A stretch of 64,000 nucleotides of DNA from Physcia stellaris (lineage: Eukaryota; Ascomycota; Lecanoromycetes; Caliciales; Physciaceae): positions 248,001-312,000 of the forward strand of contig JABSSW010000016.1 in NCBI GenBank assembly GCA_018902385.1. Direction: 5' to 3'. The notes under the pieces were generated by a model. It did not search any database and was not told where the DNA came from. It was given only the letters and a program-made list of their open reading frames with translations. Below, in pieces: positions 1 through 10,546 of this stretch (the stretch's first letter is position 1; every line of letters begins with the position of its first letter). The position numbers were made by a program, and so were the translations under genes.

Positions 1-525
1 AATCGATAATGCATTCAAATTATGCGTTATCGAATATTGATTAACACATCAATAAAAACACAAACGAACAAAATTCGAAATAATCGCATTGCGCGAAATC
101 AAACGTTTTCAAAAAACGATTGAATTTTTAATTGCAAAAAAATCGTTCGTCAAATTTGTAAAAAAAATGATGCAAAACATAAAAAAAAATATCAAAATTC
201 AAACATCGATTTTGAAATTTTGCAAAAAAATATCGAAACGTTTGTCACAAAAATGTTTAAAAATAAATCAAATGCATTATTTTTGCGCATTATTTTGTTG
301 ATTAATTTTTATAAAATAATTTATGCAAAAACGATTCATGCGAAACGAATAATTGTTCAAATGAAAAATATTTATTTTATTCGAAAAATTTTGAAAATGT
401 TTGTGAATAACAATGTTTCAATCATTTAAACACAATGTTATTTTTGTTGAATAACTAATTTACATAATTTGAATTCGTGTTTGAATTACTTTTTATATCA
501 ATATTTGTCATGCGTGAATTGAAAA
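1..525 (+). repeat. Direct repeat, copy 1 (offset 3,047 bp)
   Basis: The stretch from position 1 to about 525 is repeated at 3048 to about 3572 with scattered changes, mostly C/T and G/A, plus small indels. Copy 1 probably starts before the window. It contains the histone-fold part of the pseudogene at 62-430. Similarity stops near 525/3572, and the DNA after each copy is unrelated. Confidence 0.85.
62..430 (+). pseudogene. Histone H3-like fold, mutated copy 1 (5' part outside window)
   Basis: Translation from 86 gives ALREIKRFQKTIEFLIAKK, which follows the alpha-N/alpha-1 segment of histone H3 (ALREIRRYQKSTELLIRK) position by position. A matching loop-1 region and Q-T-S follow. After a one-base frame change near 215 the other frame gives ILQKNIETFVTKMF, corresponding to ALQEASEAYLV.LFE, and later IHAKRIIVQMKNI, corresponding to IHAKRVTIMPKDI. 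An interruption at about 258-300 carries the paired ATGCATTAT motif and is probably a mutated intron. Loop 1 has the length of canonical H3 rather than the longer CENP-A loop. Histone H3 packages DNA in nucleosomes; this copy cannot encode a working protein. H3 ancestry is well supported; which H3 variant it came from is unknown. Confidence 0.75.
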
Positions 526-2179
526 TTAAATGATAATACATGATAATAATGCATTTTCGTTATTTAATCAATTTAGAAATCGAACATTATGAAATTTTTA
601 TCGTTCGTATTTTCGTTGTTTTCGAATTCGTTTTCGTCATCGAATTTTTTTCACGTTTTTTTTTTTTTTTTCGTCATCGTCGTCGTTTTTTGCATTTTTT
701 TTTGATCGCATTGAAAAAATCGATTTTAATATTTCGATTTTTCGCATTGTGCGAAAAACAAAATTATTAATTGTTTTTGCATTTTTTCATCGCGTTAACA
801 AAATTCGTCGTTTTCAATGCGCGAATTTTTATATTATTATAAAAAACGCGTTGCGCAATCAATTTCGTAATTAAATACAAATATTTTTTTATTGTGTTTT
901 GCACGCGTTCAATGTTTTTATCGCTTTGCATTTAAAATGAATTATTAATAAAATTAACAAATTTTGACAAATTTTAACATTGAAAATTCATCGATTGTTA
1001 CGCAAATTCGAAATTTGTCGTTCGATGTATAATTTTGATTGCATTTTTTTTGATATCGTTTTGTCGTGTTTGTTCGTTCAATTTTTTTTTGTTTTGTTGA
1101 TAAATTTCATTTTTCAAAAAACACATTAAAAATTAATTAAAAATCGCAATTTTTATATGCATTACTCGATTGTATTATCATGATTGTCGTTTTCAATACG
1201 TGCATCGAACATTTTTTTTCATTTTTTTTCAAAATTTTACGATTTTTTTCATCAAATTCAAATCAAACAACAATTTTTATCAAATTTTTTTTGAATTTGA
1301 TCACAGCGACATTATCGACATTTTGTGTTTTGTAAAATTTGATTTGAATTTTCGATCAATGTTTTTTTTTTTCGCGATTAACGATATTTTTTGAATTCGT
1401 CGAATAAATTTTAACAAATGTAAATTGTGCGAATTTCGACATTTTGAAAATAAATATCAACACGATAATGCGACAAAATAATGCATCATTTTTGAACAAT
1501 GTTCAAAACGTACGTCGAATATGAATCAATAAAAAATGATCGACAAAATTGAAAACAAATTTGTGATTGAAATCATTAACAAACGTAATGCGATAAACAA
1601 TTGAATCATATTTGAAAACGAAAAAAAAAACAAACGTGAAAATACAAAATAATGTTTAATCGTCAAGTTTAAAAATTTATTTGCAATAAAATTGATTAAC
1701 ATCGATAATGCGATATGATAATGCATACAATTTTAAAATATTCACAACGTAAATGATGAAACGAAAAATAACGAATATTACACAAAAAAATAATCAAATA
1801 TGCGAAATGATTTATCAATATCGAAAAAAAAAACTGAAAATGTTATAAAAAATCGATCGAAAATTGTCGACACGCGATTGTTGCGTTTATCGAAAAAATT
1901 TAAACGTCGAAATTAAAAACAATATTTCGATGCAAAATATTTAATCAAACATTCAACACGATCGTATCAATATTTTTGCAACGTTTGCAAATAAAACAAA
2001 TTTGAATCGCAATAAAATGAATTTATTGATTGTTGAACAAATTTCGATAAAACGCATCGACAATTCTATTGAATATTCATTTGTGACAATAATAAATAAA
2101 TAAAATAATGCATGAAAATAATGCGTTGATTAACATTAATTAAAACATTTCAATTTATATTCAAATCACAAAAATTGAA

Positions 2180-3480
2180 TCATGTTTTCATCAAATAATA
2201 TCGATGTCATCAATTTCATAAATCAATTTTTAAATGTTGTCGATTTTCAAACAAACATTGAAAATAACGAAAATAATATTGATGATAATTCGAAAAATGT
2301 TCAAAACACGAATAAAAAATAATGCATGAAAATAATGCATAAATTAACAATTTTCAAAACGTATGTTCGCGAAAATTGATTTGTTTGTTTCGTTTATAAC
2401 GAATATTCAATCGTTCAAATTTAATGTTTTGAAAAACGTGATGCGAACATTTAAAACGACAATCGATACGAAATTTGAAAAAACGAAAAATGATAAAATC
2501 ATTGATGTCAATAATAATATCAATAATAATAATAATTTTTTTTTGATAAATCAAATAATGCATGAAAATAATGCATAAATTAACAAATTATAACAATTGT
2601 TAAAAATACGAAAATTTCAAAAAAATTCGCAATGAAAACGATTCAAAAATTTGAAAATCAAAAAAATGTCGAAAACAATATTTCGAATGAAAAAAAATTT
2701 GATAAAAATAAAAATTTGAATGCAAATCAATTCGATGATAATAATTTTGACGATAATAAAACGAATGACGATAACGATGTTCGAATTTTGAATAAATCGA
2801 ATAATGCGTCAAAATAATGCACAAATTAACAAATCGAAAAACGTCGTATGAAAAAAACAAATCGACGAATAAATAATGACATTGATGTAAACAAAAACAA
2901 AACGTCAATCAAAAAATTACAAAAATTGATTTTTATCGCGTTCAAATTTTTCGCGTTCAAATTTATTGCGTTCAAATTTACAATTCAATCGAACAAAAAA
3001 TCAATCGCAAAACGTTTAAAATCATTAATTAAAAAAAATGACGAACAAATCGATAATGCATTCAAATTATACGTTATCGAATATTGATTAACACATCAAT
3101 AAAAACACAAACGAGCAAAATTCGAAATGATCGCATTGCGCAAAATTAAACATTTTCAAAAAATCATTGAATTATTAATTGCAAAAAAATCGTTCGCGAA
3201 ATTTGTGAAAAAAATGATGTAAAACATAAAAAAAAATGTCAAAATTCAAATATCGTTTTTGAAATTTTGCAAAAAAATATGAAAAGTTTGTCATAAAAAT
3301 GTTTGAAAATAAATCAAATATATTATTTTTGCGTATTATTTTGATAATTAATTTTTATAAAATAATTCATCAAAAAACGATTCATGCGAAACGAATAATT
3401 TTTCAAATGAAAAATATTCATTTTGTTCGAAAAATTTTGAAAATGTTTGTGAACAACAACGTCACAATCATTTAAACACA
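2180..3480 (+). pseudogene. Histone H3-like gene with long N-terminal part, mutated copy 2
   Basis: The histone-fold part lies at about 3130-3480 and matches copy 1, with an in-frame stop after K-M-M. Upstream are four open stretches separated by paired-motif, intron-like spacers: ATG at 2180 (Asn/Asp-rich, to ~2315), 2363-2550, 2632-2805 and 2848-3050 (Lys-rich, with a repeated F-K-F pattern). Each runs open into the next spacer, so they look like successive exons giving an N-terminal extension of roughly 250 residues before the H3 fold, much longer than a normal H3 tail. The exon chain is inference; the histone-fold homology is direct. All frames are degraded by C-to-T change. It could come from a divergent H3 variant gene or from a gene captured by a mobile element. 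Confidence 0.6.
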
Positions 3481-3572
3481 ACGTTAATTTTGTTGAATAA
3501 TTAATTTACAAATTTTAAATTCGCGTTTGAATTTTGTTTTTCAAATCGATATTTGTTATAAATGAAATGAAA
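3048..3572 (+). repeat. Direct repeat, copy 2 (offset 3,047 bp)
   Basis: Second copy of the segment at 1-525. It includes the H3-like fold and its flanking intron-like spacer at 3051-3095. The two copies differ mainly by transitions, with small deletions such as that near 3285. Two copies in the same orientation suggest a tandem array of a unit of about 3 kb, although sequence after each copy diverges. Confidence 0.85.
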
Positions 3573-3579
3573 ATTGAAT

Positions 3580-4990
3580 CGATTAACATTTAAAAAACGC
3601 GAAATGTCAAATTATGTATGTATTTGACGATTTTGTTGTCGAATTTTCATCAAAATCATATGAAACGAAAACAAAATTTTTGTTAAATATGACGTAACAA
3701 AATATCATCAATTTTCATATTGTTTATAATTGATTTCGATTTATAACAATATTTCATGAAATAATAATAATATAATAAATGATTTTTGTCAATTTTGAAC
3801 AATATATTGTATCATTATTTTTATTTTAATTTTTGAATTGTTAGAATTTTATTTATGTTTTTCAAATAACGCAATATAAATATGAATTTTAATTTTTGCA
3901 TTAAATTATTGCGTGCAACAAAATATTAAATGTCGAATTATTCGAATATTTGATTTTTCAAAAAATCAAAAATCATCATAAATAAAACAAAACAAATGTT
4001 CATAATAACAATATTTAATTTTTAATAAAATTGAAATTCATTTTCGATTGTTGAAAACAAATAATTTTAATACATCGAAATAAAAAATAAAAAATAAAAA
4101 ATCGATTTAAAAAAATGAAAAAATAATAAAATATTATTCGATTAATTTCGTATATAAATTAAAACAATACGATTTGATATGTTATTTCAAATATATTATA
4201 TATATTTATATAAATCATTTAAATTATTGAAACATCAAACATATATTATTTATATTACAATTATAAATTTATAATTATATTATTATTGTATTATATTTTA
4301 TATTTTCGCATATGATTAATAAAATGACAATTTTTGTAATTTTATAATAATTTATATATAACATAATATTGAAATGTCAATTCATATTATTTCGTACGTT
4401 TTTATTGTGATTATATTTTCATTTTATTAATTGTTTAAATTATTGTATGTTAATATTTTAATTTCAAATTTGTATTTTTTAAAAACAAATATTTGTATCA
4501 TATATATGTTTGAATTTGAATTGAAAAAACGTTTATATTGAATTTCAAATTTCTAATTCTAAAAATATATTTCAGTTAAATTCTAATTTTTCAAAATTCG
4601 AATATAATTAATATCAATATTCGTTTTGAAAACTTGATTGATTGAATTTTTCAATGAAAAATTTATAACATTAATTTCTATATACGAACTAACATGTTCA
4701 ATAATTTTTTAATTAATTTAATATTTTTGTTTTGAGCAATTATTCGTTTTGCATGAATTAATTAATTTGTTAACAATTAATAAATATTAATAAAATTATG
4801 ATTTCAAAATTCGAACAATTAAAAAGAATATTTATTTTCGAATATATTAATGACATAAATTTCGATTGTTTTTGTAATGTTTTTAAAACATTTGTTTGAA
4901 TTCGCATTTTGACATTTTGATCAATTATTTCAAACAAAATTTTTTCGAATCACTCGTTGAAATGACATTTTTGATATCATAAAATCAATC
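3580..4990. other. CG-poor, TA-rich block without genes
   Basis: This 1.4-kb block differs from the rest of the isochore. CG dinucleotides are rare, TA runs are frequent (for example around 4190-4290), and the paired motif is absent. No coding region, tRNA or repeat boundary is visible. The paired motif is mostly forward to the left of it and mostly reverse to the right, so it sits at a point of changed orientation. Confidence 0.6.
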
Positions 4991-7900
4991 GATTTTTGAT
5001 ATTTTTGAATTTTTCTAAAAACGTTCAATCGCGTTTTGTTTTTAATTCAATAAAAATCAATTTGTGCGAATCAAATGCATTATTAATATGCATTATTTTT
5101 TTTGATTTCGATTTTTTGTTCGAAACATTATTCGAAACAATTTTACGCGAAATTTCAAAAACGATCAAATCGATTTGAAAATTTTTTTGTTGAGTCACGA
5201 ATTTTTTTGCGCGAATTTTTTTTTTCAACATCATTTTCACGATTTCTATTTCGTAAATTTTTAATTCGTTTATTCACGATTTTTTTCGCGAATTATTATT
5301 GATTTGAAATTGATCAATTCGTTTTTAAATCGTTAAAAATGCGACGATGTTTTCGTTCGCAACAATATCGTTAAATTTCGATATTTTTCGCGATTTTCGA
5401 TGCACATCATCAATATTTTCTCGAAATTTTCAGCAAACGAATTGATTTTTTCATTTTTTTGTTTTCGACATCATTCAAAGATTTCGTGATCACGATATTT
5501 AAAAAATTATTTTTCAATTTTTAATCGTCAAATGCATTATTATCAAACATTATTTCGATTCATTTTATCGATGATTTTTTCGAAATTTTTAACAAACGAA
5601 ATGATTTTTTTATTTTTTTTGTTTTTGACATCGTTCAAAAACACGATGATTATTGTATTTAAAAAATCAATTATTAATTTTTAATCGTTGAATGCATTAT
5701 TATTAAACATTATCTTGATTCATGTTATCGATGTTTTTTTTTTTTTTTTTTTTGTTTTTTGTTCGTGTCATTCAGTTCAAATTTTAAACATTTTTTCAAA
5801 ATCGAAAAATCGATATTAATTTCGTTTTCATGAGTGTTTTATCGTTTTGCGAATTGAAATTTTCAATCTCGAAAATGTTTGAATTTTGAAAATGTTTTGA
5901 TAAATTTGTCGTTGAAAAATATTTTCGAACAGATTTTGTTGTATTATCAATAATATATTCAGACAATAAAGTGAAAAATACAAATTTTCAAATTTTATAG
6001 AATTCATGTTTGTTTGCGTTACGAGATAATTTATCAAATAAATTATTAATAATAGATTAATTAGAATACTAAAATGAAAATTGAAAAAAAAAAAAAAAAA
6101 ATCAACGTTTATACGATTCGAAAATTAAATTTTGCAATTATATGCGATTATGCGCAATCTAATTAATATTTTCGATGTTTTGATTGAATGCAAATAATTT
6201 ATGCATTATTTGTTTGCATTATCGATGATTATTGCAAATTTCATTTCAAATCGTTTATTATTAAATTTTGAAATCATAAAACGAAACATTTTTTTTATTG
6301 AACGACGAAAAGCATTTTTCATCGCAATTTCATTATTTTCGTTTTTTCATCGTTTTATTAAATTTCAAATTTTCGAAACAACATTTTTAAATTTTGCATT
6401 TATCGTTCGATTATAATATTTGATCATCATCGTTTTTTCAATCGTTTTTTGATTCAACATTGTTCGATCATATTTACAAACTCGACGTGTCAAATTGAAA
6501 ATTCGTTTCATTTTTATCGATGAAACAAAACAAAACAAAATATTTTTCGTCATTCGAATCAATCGAGAAAAATTCGAAACATTATCGTTTCAATATTGTC
6601 AATTAGAATTTTCTTTCATGATTGATATAGAGAAATAACGTTCGATTTCGTTTTGTGACTGTTTCGATTTTCGATTCGATCGCAAAATCGAATTAATAAA
6701 AAAAATTTATTGTTTTGTTAAATTGAATTTCAATGCATTATTTTGATGCATTATTTTTTTATCGAACGATTGAAAAATAACGCGTTGAAAATTATTATAT
6801 ATTTTGTTATTATAATAATTTCGATAATAATTCAAAAATCGTTTACGAACGTTATTGATATACGCATGTTTTTTTTTTTTGTAATTTTCTCGAAATTGTC
6901 ATTTTCATTTCAAATTTCATAAATCGATAATTTGTTGATTGAATTTAAAATATTAGCAAAATCGTATATCAATTCATTATTTTTTTGTTTTTGCATAATA
7001 TTTGAAAAACTTTTAAATGATTTTCGCACAAACAATCAAAATTAATAATTTGTCGAAACATTAACTTTGTCGTATCGTTTCATTGAGATAATTCAAATGA
7101 TCGTATAAAAAATTGAAAATTTTAAATTCAATTTGCACATTAATGTTCGTGATTCGTGAAACAATCAACGTGATTTCGTAAAATGTTTTTAACATATTTT
7201 CGAAAAATAAAATTTGATTTCAATCATCATCAGATATTCGAATTTTGACAATTTTGACATCGTTGCGATTTTTTTGAATTCATTTATCAACGAATCGTCG
7301 AAATTGATAAACACGTCGTATCATAAAATAGCAAAAATTTCAACGAATTTTGACATTTTGTTTCAATTTTCGAAAACGTTTAATTTTTTTTTTTTGTAAT
7401 TTCACAAAGCGAATTTTTCGTTGCGAAAAAAAATTGATAACAATCGTCAAAACACGAATTTGATTATTTTGTTAACGAATGCATTATTTTTTTGCATTAT
7501 CGAATTGATTTATTTTTTTGACGATTTTTGACATTTTTGTATTTTGTTCGATGTCATCGATTTGATCATTTTTCAAATTTTGAATAATATTATCGTTAAT
7601 AATTTCGATTTCAATCGAATTGATAAAATTTTGTGCGATTAAATTGCACACATGAATTAAACAATTCATGAAATTTTGTTTCACATTTCATTTAATTTGC
7701 ATTTCAATTATCGTTGAATTCAATAATTTTTTGAAAATGCGATTATTGAATGCATTGTCAATCGTGATTGTCATTAATTTTTTTGTTATTTTATAAAATT
7801 TCAATATTGACATCAAAAAATTTAACATTTTTTTTTTCATGACAAACATTTAACGAAACAAAATCGATAAATTTTTTTGATATTGAAAATTGATATTCAT

Positions 7901-9230
7901 TCAATATATCATCACATTTAAATAAACGATTTTTTGTTGATTGAATCAAACATTTAACGAAATAAAAATTCGATCAACATTTTTCAATTGATTTTTCAAT
8001 TGATCACGAATTTTTTCATAATTTTTCGTTACAAATTGATTTAATTTGATGCGATGTGATAATTTCAAAATGAATCGATTCATTTTCAAACATATTCGAA
8101 AATGTTCGTTCTCGATTGTTCGATAAAAAAAATCGCAAACAATAAAAATTTTGATTAAATGTTTTTCAAAAAATTTCTCGTCGAATGTCGTACGAAAATC
8201 GAATTTGATTTTTTTTTAATAAAAATAAACAAATGCATTATCAATATGCATTATTTAACAAATTTACATTGACATTCTCGAACGATTCGATTATTTTTTG
8301 AAAATCAAACGACATTATTCGATTTTTTTTTCAATTTTAAAACGATGTTTTGCGTTTTTCAAATGTTTGTTTATGACGTTGATATCGTCATTTGCGTTTG
8401 ACGAATGTTGTTGAATTTTATGACATGTTTTACAAACAATCATTGATATTTCGTCAAACATTTTCGTTATTTGAACAAATTTTTGTCAACATGAAACAAT
8501 TTTAATTTCTTTGTTCGATCAATGTGAATTATTGTATTTTGTTTGAATTTTGTTCAAAATATTTTCATCAAAATTGATTTGTTTTCATCATGCATTAAAA
8601 GCATTCGAACTTTTTTTTTTTCAAAATACATATTTTTTATTGTTATGAAAATTAAAATCAAAATGTTTTGTTCGAAATTTTTTCGTCAATTTGATTATTT
8701 GATTTTGACGATAATCAAAAATTGAAATTATCGATAATTGAAAATTGTGATAATTATCAAAAATTGAAATGATTAATTGTTGAAAATTGTTAATTGACAT
8801 TTCGTTATTGTCGTTCATGATGAACGAACTTTTTAAATTCTGAATTGAAAACGAAAAAAATTCGAAAACAATTCGAAATTCGACATTTTATCTGAAATTT
8901 GAATAAATGATAAAAATAATGCAAAATAATAATGCAATTTGAAACATTAATTGTATATAACACGAAATCAAATCTCAAAATAATGCGCAAAAATAATGCA
9001 AATATGATAATTGCAACTGTTCGATGAAAATCTTGAATCAAAAAATAATATAATTCAAAAATAATAAATTGTCGAAAAAAATTGATAATAATTTCGAATA
9101 CAAAATAATATTATGATTATCACGTTTGATTTATATGAAATAATGCAAAAAAAAAATTCGAAAACTTTGAAAAAAAAGCATTTATAATTAATATCAAAAA
9201 TATCGCGAAATAATGTAATACGTCATGAAA
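4990..9230. other. Right half of isochore, mutated sequence mainly in minus-strand sense
   Basis: No intact gene. The paired motif is mostly in reverse orientation here, and the minus strand shows short Asn/Ile-rich open stretches that end within motif copies (for example 7684 to 7484), like the exon-like stretches on the plus strand at 2180-3050. I could not recognise a protein family. Pure T runs occur at 5732-5755 and A runs near 6085-6101. Confidence 0.5.
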
Positions 9231-9239
9231 TTAAAATTT

Positions 9240-9440
9240 TTGACGAGTCAAATCAAATTCGACATCGAAATTTGAAATTTGATTCAAATTCAAATCAAAT
9301 TTTGACATTTTGATTTGAAATTTGATTCAAATTCAAATCTTTTAACGTGTCAAGAATTTGAGTTTGACTCAAATTCAAATTCAAGTCGAAATTTTCAGTT
9401 TGCAAATCGAATCAAGTCGACGCATTCGAGCTTGAAGCTT
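9240..9440. repeat. Degenerate TTTGAATTTGA-type repeats at isochore edge
   Basis: Interleaved direct and inverted copies of CAAATTCAAATC / GATTTGAATTTG occur, notably at 9268-9340 and 9356-9400, at the transition from the isochore to normal sequence. Some copies are complements of each other and could form hairpins. Function unknown. Confidence 0.55.
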
Positions 9441-9719
9441 GATTCGACGATCAGTTTAATTCATTTACTGTAAAGTTGAATCACGTCTGAATATGAGAAC
9501 AGATTAAAATTATCTATGAGAACTTCTTCGATTCGTGATCTCGAAACTGTTTCGAATAATTCGTGATTTGAATTGATCATATCAATTAAGTTTCGCAAAA
9601 TGTTTCGATCACTCGAGCTTGCATGAATTGATTGATTGTTCTGATTCTAAGTATTTATTCAGCGTTTGAAACATTTTTTCAGATTTCGCAAAATTGAAAA
9701 AATCGAGCGAGAACACTGC

Positions 9720-10546
9720 GTGGCCAGCATCTAGGTGCAGCATGTGTGTAATTATTATGACAAAAAGTCTTGAAACTAAATGTTCCGATCATGTGAGAAG
9801 AGAAAACATTTTTGTCATAAAGCAAGTTTTGCTTTTCGAGTATTAAAGACAGTCTTTTGTTTCAGCAATTCAACATTTTGATTGTGTGTGGCTGCGCCAC
9901 TTATGCCACAGGGCTAGGGCTGCTTCTAATTTTAGTAATCCAAAATTGCAAACCCTGACCTAATCGGGTACCTCGTATATGCGAGATGCATGTACTCCAC
10001 AAATCGTCTCATGCAAAGCACAGGTATGCAGATGTGACATCAGACCGTGATACCGGGACTACTAGTGGGTACACAACATCGATCTCTCCTTTCATTCCAT
10101 CTCCAACTCCAGACGGACCCGGAATGACTCGAGATGCTCTTGGTCACGAAATTCTGCTCACTTATTACGAAGCACTGATCAAAACCTCTGTTCGCTGCTC
10201 GCTTCAGCAATTCGGCATTACAGGGACTCTGCATCATTCGACTGAGCGAACTCAATTTCCTGCATGACCTAGTGGCGAGCAGAGATTGCATGATCCTAAT
10301 TTCCTCATGGCCTCACGTTCTCGGTGCTTGTCGTTTCACCGGCTATCGACATGCAGGTGAATTTCCATGTCAAGAACGCTAAACCTTTCGCATCGTCGCG
10401 TCGATTCCACGGCGTAAAGATGCATATATCGGGACGTCTTCCGATGAAACCTCTTCTCCCATTCTTTCTTGAATGCTGTCTTTCAACAATTACTGCTCTT
10501 TGCTCCTCTAGTATCTCCGCTATTCTGATAGACCAATCGACACATT
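9720..10546. other. Upstream region of the NIS synthetase gene
   Basis: Normal-composition DNA between the isochore and the siderophore synthetase gene. It should contain the promoter. Short open frames at 9986-10291 on both strands resemble no family I know. No clear TATA box or GATA-factor cluster stood out. Confidence 0.5.

Larger units (their letters stand above)
531..9005. repeat. Dispersed paired motif AATAATGCA..AATAATGCA
   Basis: A pair of AATAATGCA-like nonamers 2-8 bases apart recurs through the isochore. Forward pairs lie near 531, 1466, 1704, 2104, 2319, 2555, 2803, 3051, 8910 and 8978. Reverse-complement pairs (TGCATTATT) lie near 265, 5076, 5528, 5690, 6199, 6732, 7479 and 8234. 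Between 2104 and 3051 the spacing is a steady 215-250 bp. Many forward copies are followed within about 10-20 bases by TTAACA, as expected of a fungal branch site, and open frames stop inside them, so they may be mutated short introns of near-identical sequence. They could instead be remnants of a satellite or of a transposon subterminal repeat. Confidence 0.7.
1..9720. repeat. AT-rich isochore of mutated repeats
   Basis: This block is extremely AT-rich and has no gene with an intact reading frame. Its dinucleotides are distinctive: C is almost always followed by A or G, and G is almost always preceded by T or C, so CC, CT, GG and AG are nearly absent while CA, TG and CG are common. That is what repeated C-to-T change before pyrimidines on both strands would leave. 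The repeats inside (the duplication at 1/3048 and the paired AATAATGCA motif) show that it was repetitive. The edge with normal-composition DNA is gradual between about 9,230 and 9,720. Such isochores in ascomycetes are usually RIP products; the sequence context here differs from textbook RIP. Confidence 0.9.

Noticed and set aside
531-9005. Regularly spaced motif as a CRISPR array
   Set aside because: Eukaryotic AT-rich DNA, both orientations, intervals of hundreds of bases, and no cas-like genes.
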